A stretch of DNA of 64,000 nt, taken from Siderastrea siderea. Lineage: Eukaryota; Cnidaria; Anthozoa; Scleractinia; Rhizangiidae. The stretch covers positions 34,794,052 through 34,858,051 of the forward strand of contig OZ034977.1 in assembly GCA_964030785.1 (NCBI GenBank), read 5' to 3'. The notes under the pieces were generated by a model. It ran no database searches and was not told the origin of the DNA. It saw nothing but the letters and a program-made list of their open reading frames with translations. Numbering within the stretch: the first letter of the stretch is position 1; every line of letters begins with the position of its first letter. This document shows positions 23,601-32,750 of this stretch, piece after piece. Made by a program: the position numbers and the translations under genes.

Positions 23601-26600
23601 CTTGCAGGATATTTTACAGTATAACACTCAAAATCCTAGTACAATGATATCATAACTAAACATGCTCTCAATTGGATTTTTGGGATGAGCGGGTTCATCC
23701 CTTTGTCATCACCTGCGTTATTTGTTTGGATACAGGTTTGCCTCACTCGTCATACATGACATCACTAGTCACAAGACGTGCAGAAATGCACAAGTCACTT
23801 TTAGTTAGAAGGATCAGCTAATTACATTAGAAAGCAGTTTTCTGGTCAGCTGTTCTCAACACACGTGCTTCAAATGTACCAAAATGTATAATAAAAGTTA
23901 AGAAACCACACACGCATTCACCTAAAAAATCCGAGTGTTTTTTCTTTTGACACTTCGCTACATGACGAAACTAGTCAAGCAAGACAAAGAAATGTACAAT
24001 TCACACAAGACAAGCCTTGTTTTTCAGCAACCACACTGTCAGTATATATCCCTGATATTATCAGTTGATATCTTATTTAATACAAACAACCACTCATGCC
24101 CTAATTTACGCATTTTCCATGTCTGCATGCCATGCTGTGGATCATTCATTTAATACCTAATGATGTTCCCTGTTGAACTTGCTCTCCTAATCCTTTGTAG
24201 TGTCTGACACGTCCATCCTTTTCTTTAATGGGTCCAGACATCTAAGAATAGGATACAAAGCAATTTAACACACACAAGCAAAAGGAAAAATCTGCTCCCA
24301 GGCTTAGTTAAGTGGCCCGTACAGGAGCTTTAGTTTATAACTGAAAAAATTTTCTAACTTCGAACTTCATGAAGAAAGCAAGGAGTAGACATGTTTCTAT
24401 TCCTTTATTCTTTTACAGGACCCTGAGTAAGATCCCATAAAACATGGTTAGGATTATTGCCATTTAGGATCCTTGATACATAGGATCCTGTGTGAACTAA
24501 CGCCCTTTAGGACCCTAAAATCCTTTAGGGTCCTGTATAGGATTTCTATCAGGGTCCCTGGTACAAATTCTGCACAGGACCTTGATTGGATCCTAATAGG
24601 ATCTTGTAGGATCCTAACCCAGAATCCTGATAAGATCCTACTTAAGATCCTGTAGGATCCTATTAATATACATTAAGATCGATCCTACAGGATCTTGTCT
24701 GGGCACTTGTAGGATCATACAGGATGTTGTTTAGGATCCTATTTAGGATCCTATAGGAACCTACAGGATCCTAAGATCTTGAGCAGGATCCTGAAAGATT
24801 TTACAGGACCAAAAGAAATATATGGAGAACACTGAGTACAACATGCATGCTGATCCTGGAACTTAAAGGAATAAGATGCATCCTAAGAACTTGATGCCAG
24901 TGATCCAAATAGTAAGATACAATGTAGATACATTAGCACCTAGCAGTTAGTAAGAAGGCATTAAACCACTCACATTGTTCAAAGGTGAGTCCCCTGGTTT
25001 TCTTTTCCTTCCTTGACTAGCCTCTTCACTAGGGGGCTTTCGTTCGGCTCCTAAACCCAATCCTTTGGATCTCGGAATGTACTCTATGGGTTCTGCAAGG
25101 CTAGAGTAAAATTTAAATTAAGAAATAAACATGTAAAACAGAACATGCAAAAGGAAGAACTTAAATAATAAAAAATTTATTAACGTCAAGAAAGAAACAC
25201 TAACAGGCTAGTATGGATAGCGAATAATTATTGTATGTGTTGTGGTCCAAATTTTTATTGCTCATTTAAACTGATTAACTGTAAATTGTCATGATCTAAA
25301 ACTAAAGAAAGACAGCAGAAATTAAAAATTGAACCAAAACCAAAATTGAGCAATGGCATATACATTAGAGACCTAGTGAAAGGTACATAAAAACTCTGCG
25401 GACACCAATGGTCAGTGATAGGTGTTGCAGTCAAGATATTCAAAAAAATGAATCTCACCAACTCAAACCCCCAATTTTCTTTTTCCTCAAGAGTTCTCAG
25501 CAGTGGAAATGCTATCATTGTATGTCTTGACTATGGCATGCCAATCAGGTTGAGATTAATAATGTAATTCTGATTTTAATATCAAGATTCCACTGTAGAA
25601 GCTATTATTATTTAGTAATTATTACCCTTTGTTAGTGCCTCCTATAGGTTCTCCTTTCTTCCATCCCATTCCACGTAACATGGCAGCTCCATATGATGTC
25701 ACAGGCATATCTTGATAGTCTTCCATTGAGCTCTAAACATTAGCAAATAAAAACTACTGCTCAAAAGAATGTTACACTCTTAGGAGAAAAAGGTGTCAGT
25801 ATAAGAACAAGGCATGTCTCCAGAGTTAAAATCTCTTGAATGATTGAGAATAATAAATGACTTACTTGTGAATGGCAGAATAAAAATTAATTCCAAAGAA
25901 CCAATAAAATACTTGTGATCAGCACACAATTTGTTTTGAACAATCATGATGTGAATTTCAGAAACAAAGAAAACAATAGCATCTTTGGATGTACCCCCTT
26001 TCCCCTCTACTGAGCTACAAGCTCCAATGTTCCACTCCTTCCCCTCATCTAGGTGGCGCTACCTGAAAAGCCCCTTTTGGGAAGTGTTCAATAAATATTG
26101 TATTGCATTGTTAGTGTACTGACTGCCACACAGGCTATCACAGGACTGTCACAACTAAAACTAATATTAGGGTCGGGGACTTCCACACTTATAATGATCT
26201 AAAGCCCAATGTGGACAAGTATTTGAGGACAACAACATTTTCCCTCCAGAGGATCAATGAGACACTGAGCCACGTAAGTGCATGTACAGACAGTGATTTT
26301 TCATGTCCTTACTCATGCCCCAACCCCTCACACTCCCATCACGACACTGTGAAGCCCACCACCATCAAAAATAGTGACAGCCCCAAATCTCTCAACTGAC
26401 CTGTTCTGGCCTCATGGCAATGTCCAGTTTCTCATTCTTTTCAAACCCATCAACATCAGGTAAAGTGTTTCTCATCAGCAAAGGAATAGCAACATTCTCA
26501 TTCTCATTGTCTTCATTATCATCTCCATATGCAGCTGTGTTACAGTAAATTAAAAAATAAGCAAATTACAAGTCTAACCCCCCCCCCCCAAAAAAAAAGA

Positions 26601-29600
26601 ACCAAAGTACACTGGACCGGTAAAATGTGTTAATTATTAATGGGTTGGGGGTGGAGAGGGGGGTGTTATATGTATTGTGGTTCTTTTCCATAAATTTTGG
26701 GCTCAAAATATAGAATTGTTGTACCAGGGTCTTTTGTTAACATACTATCAGGGTTCCACCGTACTTGTACCCCCTACTTGCAGGGGTGTACAGTTATACA
26801 GTATTCGACAAAAAAACTTTCTGTTCATTCTCCAGATAGTAGATTCAAGTCAAAACTGCATGTCAGAGAATTCTCAGACTGAGACAATTTTTCTTCACCA
26901 CTCTCAAATGGCTGCCTTAAGGTCAGGGATTTTTTAGATGGGCTAGTTTCTAAACAAACTGTGGAGCTGTGTTGGCAGGGGTTCCCGGGGAAGAAAACAA
27001 GAAAAATTTGGTTTTATCAACTGATTTTTAATGAAAAACTGACCACTGTTAGAATTCAAAACCTACATTTCAAATGTTAACCTTTCTTCAGAGCATTGAT
27101 CCCTTTGCTCTGATGACAAGCTAATGCTGGAAATGTCAGCTTTTGGATTTCTTTATGGTGATCAATTTCATTTTGCCTTATCAACTGAAATGATACATCC
27201 AAATTTTCATAATTTAATGTCAACCACACCTTTCATGAGCTCCTCAGCAGCCTGTCGATCCAAACTGTTCGCAAATTTGGCATCAGGAGGAAGAATCCAG
27301 CGATTCTTGCTTTGGCATGGAATTATTTTCTCTTTTGGCTTCTCTTCTGGTTTGACACTTGAATAAGAAAAAAAACAGACATCCCTGCGGTATAAGACCC
27401 AAAATATTGTACAGAGCCACACATAACCGTTACAGTAGTTGGTCACCAGGGGATATACGGTGTAGGCTTGTTCACCATCTGTCAGCAGAATTAAGAGCAC
27501 ATTTGAGGCCTGCTCAGTTTCAAGAGCACAATAGGCTCTTTAAAGCAGAATAAAGGAGAGGAAAAATTGAAAACTGTGCACATGGTACCCAATGACTGAG
27601 TCATGTGCATATGCAAAAACTCAGGTCAGTCTGCTTGCTGGTAAACCAAAAAAGTGATTGTTCCTATGGAGTAAAGTTCAATTACATCAATAAATAAATG
27701 CTATACCTTTTAAGAATACATGTTTAAACAAATATGCAACTATTGTTAACCTTTTTTGACCCATTTAGTTTTCCTTACTGAGCAGAATAGAGAAGAATAG
27801 CCCTTTTCCAATGACCTTTCAAGCAGAATCAGTCAATGTGCAGAATTGTCAGTCAAAATGGCCTGGTTTTTTCTAACAGAACATGAGCAAGCCTATCAGG
27901 CACTGGCTGGCTAAAATTTTCCCACATTTTCAGTCCAAAAAAATCCCATGATGGTGGGTGGGAATAACTGGACATACTGTACATGTTGGCAATAAAACTG
28001 GCAGAAAAGTCACTTCTTTATATCAAACAATTCTTCACTCCAAACATTTTAAAATTTCCCTATGAGATTAGACCGACAGATAGACAGACAGATGCATAGA
28101 CAAAAAAACAGATGTCCAGAGCACCACTGGAAGGACTGATAGATGGACAGATAAATGGACCCATCAACCAACCAACTAACCAATAATTGATTGATTTAGG
28201 GAAGCAAAGTTGGCACAGTGGTGAGAGCACTCGCCTTCCACCAATGTGGCCCAGGTTCGATTCCCGGTCCTGGTGTCATATGTGGGTTGAGTTTGTTGTT
28301 GGTTCTCGTCCTTGCTCCAAGGGTGTTTCTCTGGGTACTTTGGATTTCCTCCTTCCATAAAAACCAACATTTCCAAATTCCAATTCAACTTGGACATCAA
28401 GTGATTACACAAGCCCCTGGCTTGGGAGATTAGGCAACTACTCCCTAAACTATGACATTAAAATTTGATTTACCGATTTATTGAATGAGTAAGTACACTT
28501 GAAAGAGGTTTACTGATAAAGTGGTTCGCCAGCTTGTTGGGAAAGAAAAATATTTTAAGTAATACAAAGGATGTAATCTGTTCCTAGAGTTGAAGACCGA
28601 GGAAGACACATGTATTTTTGTGGCTCACCAGTTTGCTAGTCATATTAAGCATTTGAAAAAATAAAAAGGTATATAGCTTAGTGACCTCCTATGCAGACAT
28701 TCTTTTGGCTCGTCAGGCAATCTTTCCTCCCCAACAAGCCAAAAGAACGTCTGCGTAGGAGGCTAATAGCTTAGTGGACGGCTTGGCGTTTACCAGTCCA
28801 CTACTACTGATAAACCACCAAGCTAATTAAGCCATTTCTACTTGTTTCACAGGTAGCCAAAGCTTGAGTTATGACTGAAAATTAATAAAATTTTATGAAA
28901 TAAACAGTGTTTCTTTGTTTGTATCTTACGTACTTGCTATCTAGGGCAAAAATTCGCTTTCCGAGCGAGAATAACCGTCTTCTAAGTTTTGCTCCTATTT
29001 AGTAAATCATAATTATGAAAGGTGACACACAATTCACCCGCACCAAGCATTTAAATCATCTATATTTCTTGAAATGTGCCATTTCCACTCACAATTTTCT
29101 CAAATCTGAATGAATCAATAGTTGAAAAACAACTATACACTGGAAAAGTTCCATCTTTCCCAACATTTGTCACCATAAATGGCAATATTTTGAGCTTTTT
29201 GTACCTGAAATCACATGTCCGTATTTGACTGCCGACCTCTGCACACAAACATATGCAAATATGAAAAAAAAAATCGTACAGCACACAATCTACTGTGTCG
29301 GGGAGCCATGCACGGTGAGCAAGAACAAATAGCCACGCTTCAAACATGAACCGTCGACACCAACACAGTAGCTTTTTCTATGTTCGCGTTATTGTGCGAA
29401 TTGTCCAATGAGACGTGAACAGAAAGATGGTTATTCTCGCTCGGAGAGCGAATTTTTGCCCTAGATAGCAAGTACGTACGATATAAACAAAGAAACACTG
29501 TTTATTTCATAAAATTTTATTAATTTGCAGTCATAACTAAAGCTTGAGTTGTTTTCAATTTGTTTGACTGATGAGCCATCACATCTTGAATTAAAAACTG

Positions 29601-30440
29601 AATTCATTTCTGACGGGAGAAACAAGTTACTCTCCGATGCAAATTTTGAAATTGAAGCCCAGGTTCTTAAATTCTTTAACTGTGATATTTGCCCATTTAG
29701 CTTATAATAGGGGCAGCAATCTATTAATGCACCGATCAATTCGAAACTTCAACATCCCCCCCCCCCCCCGGGCATACCCCGGGCATTTGACTGTGCATCG
29801 TGCCCGGGGAGGGGGGAATTTGAACGTTGCATTGAAAGGGTGGGGAATTTGAACCGGATTTATCTCTTGTTCTGATGTAATACGCCCGTGAGTTTTTTCG
29901 GTTTTTACAGGGTTTGATGGATTTACAAGATAGAATTTCGCTTTGGTTAGTGAATAACTCTTTCAAATGCGTCTTTAAAAGAAGTTTGAAGGTATCATTA
30001 CGGCATATCTCTCTCTGAAAAACGTGTAAAGTGTTTGATTGAAGACGTAATTGGCTTGGTGGAGAGGTATTTCAGTACTAATTGGTGGGGCATTTGAACG
30101 GCCTTTTTGCCCCGAGGGGAGGGAATTTGAACAAGCCAATCTTCAAAAGTTCAAATGCCCGGGGGGTTGCCCCGGGGGGGGGATGTTGAACTTTCGAATT
30201 GATCGGCGCATAAACCGGAAGATACAGTATTTCAAAAACATTTGACATCCGTCACACTGATGAGAGTCGAACCAACCTTTTCAACTCTTTTCCCTCGGCA
30301 GCATGAATATAATCCTTCTCTTCGTTCTCTACCTTAACATCATCAGTGTTCAGAGCATTCCTTTTAGCGCTGTAAGCCTTATTAGAAGACTTCTTCTTCG
30401 AAAAAGAAAATGATACGCCAATTTTACGTTCGTCCGCCAT
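17645..30440 (-). CDS. GPKOW: GPKOW: G-patch domain and KOW motifs protein, 14 exons
   Basis: Coding exons in transcript order: 30440-30277, 27357-27230, 26534-26401, 25732-25626, 25100-24974, 24241-24157, 23485-23424, 23060-23001, 22727-22658, 22612-22576, 20806-20614, 19698-19629, 18693-18608, 17773-17645. They total 1452 nt (483 aa plus stop; human GPKOW is 476 aa). The start is MADERKIG; EEKDYIHAAEGKELK then joins SVKPEEKPKEK, matching the family N-terminus. The G-patch is in exons 4-5 (YGAAMLRGMGWKKG, then PRSKGLGLGA). KOW1 is in exons 7-8 (GTGVVIEKGPHKDMCGK) and KOW2 in exons 13-14 (AHVRVVRGRYRGQLAVLLKRD, about residues 426-446), with an Arg/Lys/Ser-rich linker before WLYPQTRVRI. The protein is a nuclear factor of the activated spliceosome that binds DHX16 and PRKX in vertebrates. 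Exon 10 (37 nt) is the least certain: phases and frame fit, but the intron before it would be 45 nt and its donor is weak. Confidence 0.92.
18869..19001. mobile_element. Hairpin MITE in GPKOW intron 12
   Basis: The left arm (ATATCAAACACGAGAAAG, then TCCAAACACC) is an inverted match to the right arm (GGTGTTTGGATACC, then CTCTTTCGAGTTTTTGATAT). The 133-bp block could fold on itself almost completely. Confidence 0.7.
20280..20581. mobile_element. PIF/Harbinger-type MITE with TAA target duplication
   Basis: The 302-bp element begins AGGCGCTGTTACACTAGGCA and ends with its exact inverse, TGCCTAGTGTAACAGCGCCT. TAA flanks both sides (20277-20279 and 20582-20584), the three-base duplication typical of PIF/Harbinger. 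Internal copies of the terminal motif (CCTAGTGTAACA near 20365 and TGTTACACTGGGCAA near 20505) suggest a composite. Its edge lies 32 bp downstream of the splice donor of GPKOW exon 11. Confidence 0.85.
21085..21910 (+). mobile_element. tRNA-derived SINE split by a foldback element
   Basis: The left part has a B-box-like GGGGTTCAAGGCC, then CTTTACCCCACATTGTCTCT and GTGTATAAATAGGTACC. The sequence resumes at 21781 with CGACATACTG...GCGATGGACTGGCAACTCA. The uninterrupted relative at 32411-32650 shows these two pieces are normally adjacent. Another partial copy is at 36300-36365. The 3' border is approximate. Confidence 0.65.
21204..21780. mobile_element. Foldback element inserted in the SINE
   Basis: The ends CCGGTGTCACAGCGGATT and AATCCACTAGGACACTGG are imperfect inverted repeats. 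Each end carries several further palindromic copies of GGTCCAAATCCGCTAGCGGA-type sequence. A run of C near 21227 and runs of G near 21703 sit at mirrored positions. No open frame of note. Confidence 0.7.
22210..22336 (+). repeat. (TTATG)n microsatellite
   Basis: More than 20 TTATG pentamers, interrupted by TTGTTATG variants, follow AATAAAGTTCATG. This arrangement is common at the 3' tails of L2-like retroposons, so the preceding 100 bp may be an element tail. It is in GPKOW intron 10. Confidence 0.9.
23225..23447. repeat. Tandem duplication including the 3' end of GPKOW exon 7
   Basis: Two ~110-bp units share TTCTTGAAAACTAATTA, AATTTTCATGCAAA and TGTAACTCA...TTTTCCACAC. The right unit overlaps the real exon 7 end and its donor (GTGAGT on the minus strand). 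The left unit has the same exon tail, but the donor is ATGAGT, so it should not be used. Confidence 0.75.
24417..24812. repeat. Dense cluster of AGGATCCT-type palindromes
   Basis: AGGATCCT, TAGGATCCTA, GGATCCTT and near variants occur roughly 20 times in 400 bp on both strands, with irregular spacing of 8-25 bases. It sits in the intron between GPKOW exons 5 and 6. No open frame of interest. Confidence 0.8.
26935..27215. mobile_element. Penelope-like terminal block with head-to-head hammerhead-like motifs
   Basis: It contains GGGCTAGTTTCTAAACAAAC, then ACATTTCAAATGTTAACC and, inverted to it, CTCTGATGACAAGCTAATGC followed by TGGAAATGTCAGC. CTGATGA...GAAA is the hammerhead core pattern. It is related to the blocks at 8788 and 35957, lies in GPKOW intron 2 and reaches the exon 2 donor region, so the border near 27215 is approximate. 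Confidence 0.5.
28203..28450 (+). mobile_element. tRNA-derived SINE in GPKOW intron 1
   Basis: A-box-like TTGGCACAGTGGTGAGAGCA and a perfect B box GGTTCGATTCC lie 34 bases apart in a tRNA-like head. They are followed by a SINE body (ATATGTGGGTTGAGTTTGTT, CCAACATTTCCAAATTCC). Similar SINEs with this head are abundant in stony corals to my knowledge. Confidence 0.8.
28684..28765. mobile_element. 82-bp hairpin MITE with 11-bp target duplication
   Basis: CCTCCTATGCAGACATTCTT is inverted as AAGAACGTCTGCGTAGGAGG. ATAGCTTAGTG flanks it on both sides (28673-28683 and 28766-28776). Confidence 0.8.
28867..29538. mobile_element. Foldback DNA element with 8-bp target duplication
   Basis: Arms of about 120 bp (28867-28983 and 29424-29538) are about 95% inverted-identical, each containing TTTATGAAATAAACAGTGTT and CTTGCTATCTAGGGCAAAAA in opposite orientation. 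AAAGCTTG flanks it at 28859-28866 and 29539-29546. An 8-bp duplication fits hAT-type elements. The 440-bp interior has no recognisable transposase. Confidence 0.75.
29727..30212. mobile_element. Inverted-repeat element with GC-rich homopolymer arms
   Basis: The left arm CACCGATCAATTCGAAACTT, then CAACATCCCC and CCCGGGCATTTGA, is inverted at the right end as TCAAATGCCCGGGG, then GATGTTGAAC and GAATTGATCGGCGCA. Arms are about 60 bp; the interior repeats GGGAATTTGAAC several times. It ends about 65 bp from the GPKOW exon 1 donor. Confidence 0.75.
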
Positions 30441-30602
30441 TTTTCGCCTGAACTCACACCAGACTTCCTCGGCTTTACTCGATATAAAAAGATCTGGGAC
30501 AGAATTCGCCCCAGTCCTTAACCGTTTGCACATGGTACAAGCCTTGGCAATATTGCTTGTGTAACTCTTGTTGCTCAAAAAGCCGGCTTTTAAGCCAAAA
30601 TC
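30441..30602. promoter_or_regulatory. Bidirectional promoter between GPKOW and CHCHD4
   Basis: Only 162 bp separate the divergent start codons. TATAAAAA lies at 30483-30490 on the plus strand, about 115 bp before the CHCHD4 ATG. The GPKOW start context reads AAAATGGCGGAC on the minus strand, a YY1-like motif overlapping the start codon. A short plus-strand upstream ORF (ATG at 30533, stop about 30 bases later) would be in the CHCHD4 leader only if transcription starts before it. Confidence 0.6.
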
Positions 30603-31171
30603 ATGTCATATTGCAGAGAAGAAGGTACGTAGCCGTTCCGTTAGGTCCTTTTCTAGATCTTTTCTAACTCAGTTTTCCAATCGCAGGTAAAGACAAACTG
30701 ATATTCGTCACCGAAGAAGATCACGGTGTTCCTAGCACCGTAACACTTGGAGAAGATGACGAAGAAGAAATGGAAGGTTTGATCAAAGCAAACGGCGAAA
30801 TAAACTGGGATTGTCCTTGTTTACAAGGAATGGCTTACGGGCCGTGTGGACAACAGTTTAAGGCGGCGTTCTCTTGTTTTCATTACAGTGAGGCGGAACC
30901 CAAGGGCTCGGACTGCATCCCCCAATTTCGTGATATGCAAGAATGTTTCGTGAAATACCCTGAAATTTATGGCAAGGACGATGAGGAAGCTTACGATGAC
31001 GATGAAGAAGCGAAGAGTGATAAAGCGATGAGTACAAAGGCTAATGGAGAAAATAAGGAGAACAGCGAATCATCAGAACAAAGGGATAGTTCTTCAAGTA
31101 ACTCTAAAGATGTTTCAGTAGTTGAACCCTCCATAGAGAGCAGTTCAAATGCGAACTTATCTCCAAGTTGA
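30603..31171 (+). CDS. CHCHD4: CHCHD4/MIA40 mitochondrial intermembrane-space import oxidoreductase, 2 exons
   Basis: Exons 30603-30624 and 30687-31171 give 168 aa. The 22-nt first exon encodes MSYCREE and joins [13 protein letters not shown] across a 62-nt intron with clean GTACGT...GCAG ends, as in vertebrate CHCHD4. The redox-active CPC is at residues 50-52. The twin CX9C pairs are C61/C71 (GPC..AFSC) and C84/C94 (SDC..QEC). MIA40 forms disulphides in small Cys-rich proteins entering the intermembrane space, together with the sulphhydryl oxidase ALR. This short N-terminus without a membrane anchor is the animal form. The acidic, Ser/Asn-rich C-terminal tail makes it longer than human (142 aa). 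The ATG is fixed by conservation of the tiny first exon. Confidence 0.95.
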
Positions 31172-31595
31172 CAACTTTCTTGGTTTATCTTCGAGTAGTC
31201 AGTTTTTCAATTGTTTTTGGAAGTGCGGAGGTTGTTGATATGGTAGTATTTCGAAAGTTAGCCTTTTCCTGGTTTGATACTAAGGCAAATTTACAGATCA
31301 GTGACGCTCATGTTCAGTCACATACGCATGTGCATGTTGGTGTTGCCGGGCATTGGATAACTATATGTATAAGACTAATGATACGGAGATTTTCTTAAAA
31401 TTTATTTGCATGTTCTGCAGCCTTACATGCGGCAATTTCTTTCATTACCTGATATGAATATTCAATACAGCCAAAGAAGTCTTGAAAACCACATAGCGTA
31501 AAATCTTTTTGCTGTGTCATCTTTGTTCTTTTATTACTATGACAAACAGTAGGGTAGGGTGAGAAATTCTATCATTACTTTCAGTTGTCAAAAGA

Positions 31596-32043
31596 ATGGA
31601 GGAGTGGGAACTCAGGAGAAAAGGGGTTGAACTGTACAGTGGGGAGGGGGGGGGGAGGAGGGGGTCATATTTCACCATGCAAATCCATCTTGTCGATGTA
31701 AACAAGACCAGAGTTATGTGTTCTCGCCCATACAGCAATGACTATGGGCCTGTTGCCAGCAGTACCAACAGCAAAGTAAATGCAATTCTGGACTTCTTTT
31801 TCCATCACCAACCAGTAGGGTACAGTCCAGATTGAGTGACTCACGTGGTATTTGGTTTCATATTTCCTTGCTTCTTCGTTTTCTTCTTGGCACTTTGTGT
31901 CTTGTTTGGAAAGCTTTGCTTTACGCCCCAGGTGACAATTGTCAGCTTTATGCTCAAGGTTAAAATTTCACCAGACATGTAACAAGATTGCATAACACTT
32001 TGTTTGGTTACATTCTTATCAACAAGATGGATTTGCACAGTAT
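31596..32043. other. Unidentified possible exon and its inverted relative
   Basis: On the minus strand 32043-31841 reads from a plausible acceptor (TTTTAG) through VQIHLVDKNVTKQSVMQS to a lysine-rich end and TGA. On the plus strand an open frame of 79 codons (31596-31835) contains MQIHLVDVNKTRVM. DNA and peptide similarity between the two indicates an inverted pair of related fragments. I do not recognise the family and found no upstream exon, so neither is called as a gene. Confidence 0.3.
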
Positions 32044-32210
32044 CTAAAACATACAAAATTTAAAGTTTACAGTTCATTTCACCCCTTCTCAATTCCTCTG
32101 CAAACTAACACTCGATTCCCTTGGTCGTTGCTTCTCAGTTATTCCCTTTTGGCTATCTTGCACTCCTGTTATCTCAAACAAGTTTTGGTTTTCCTTGAGT
32201 GTTCAAGATA

Positions 32211-32732
32211 TGTGGGGGCGCAGTGGTATAGTGGTTAGGGCATTATACTTCAGATCTGAAGATCAGTGGTTCAACGCCCAGGCCCTGCCACTCCTTGCTC
32301 CGATCCCACTGGTAATCACCATTTTTTAGTGCTTTCCTCTATCCTTGACTACAAGTCAGACTGCCTGAAGTTTACTTTAATCAATATAATGAGAGTACAA
32401 CTGTAAGAATTTGTGGGGGCATGCAGTGATGTATTGGTGAGCACGTTGGACGTAATACCCAGATATAACTTTGGTGGTTTGAGGCCCAGTCCTTGCTACT
32501 GTGTTGTTTCTTTAGACCTTAGACAAGAAACTTTACCCCACATTTGTCTCTCTCCACCCAAGTGTATAAATGGGTACCAGCGACATGCTGCTGGGGGTAA
32601 CCTTGCGATGGACTAGCATCCCATTCAGGGGGAGTAGCAATACTCTCACTTTTTTCATGCTACAGAAGCTGGTTTTCAGCTTCAGCCGTGTGGGCTTCCT
32701 TAATATAAGTAACTAGTGTGCAGCTTTACCTA
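32211..32732 (+). mobile_element. Dimeric tRNA-derived SINE with 18-bp target duplication
   Basis: CCTTGAGTGTTCAAGATA occurs at 32193-32210 and again, identical, at 32733-32750. Between them lie two SINE units. The first has tRNA-like GCAGTGGTATAGTGGTTAGG and GTGGTTCAACGCC (32213-32290). The second (32411 on) has TGATGTATTGGTGAGCACG, then GCGATGGACTAGCATCCCA, the same family as the copy at 21085. The flanking repeat implies insertion as one unit. Confidence 0.8.
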
Positions 32733-32750
32733 CCTTGAGTGTTCAAGATA

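Noticed and set aside
28205..28275. Possible tRNA gene with a perfect B box
   Set aside because: The tRNA-like head continues into a SINE body and lacks a proper acceptor stem.
32213..32290. Possible tRNA gene
   Set aside because: A and B boxes are present, but the acceptor arm does not pair and it sits in a SINE bracketed by a target duplication.
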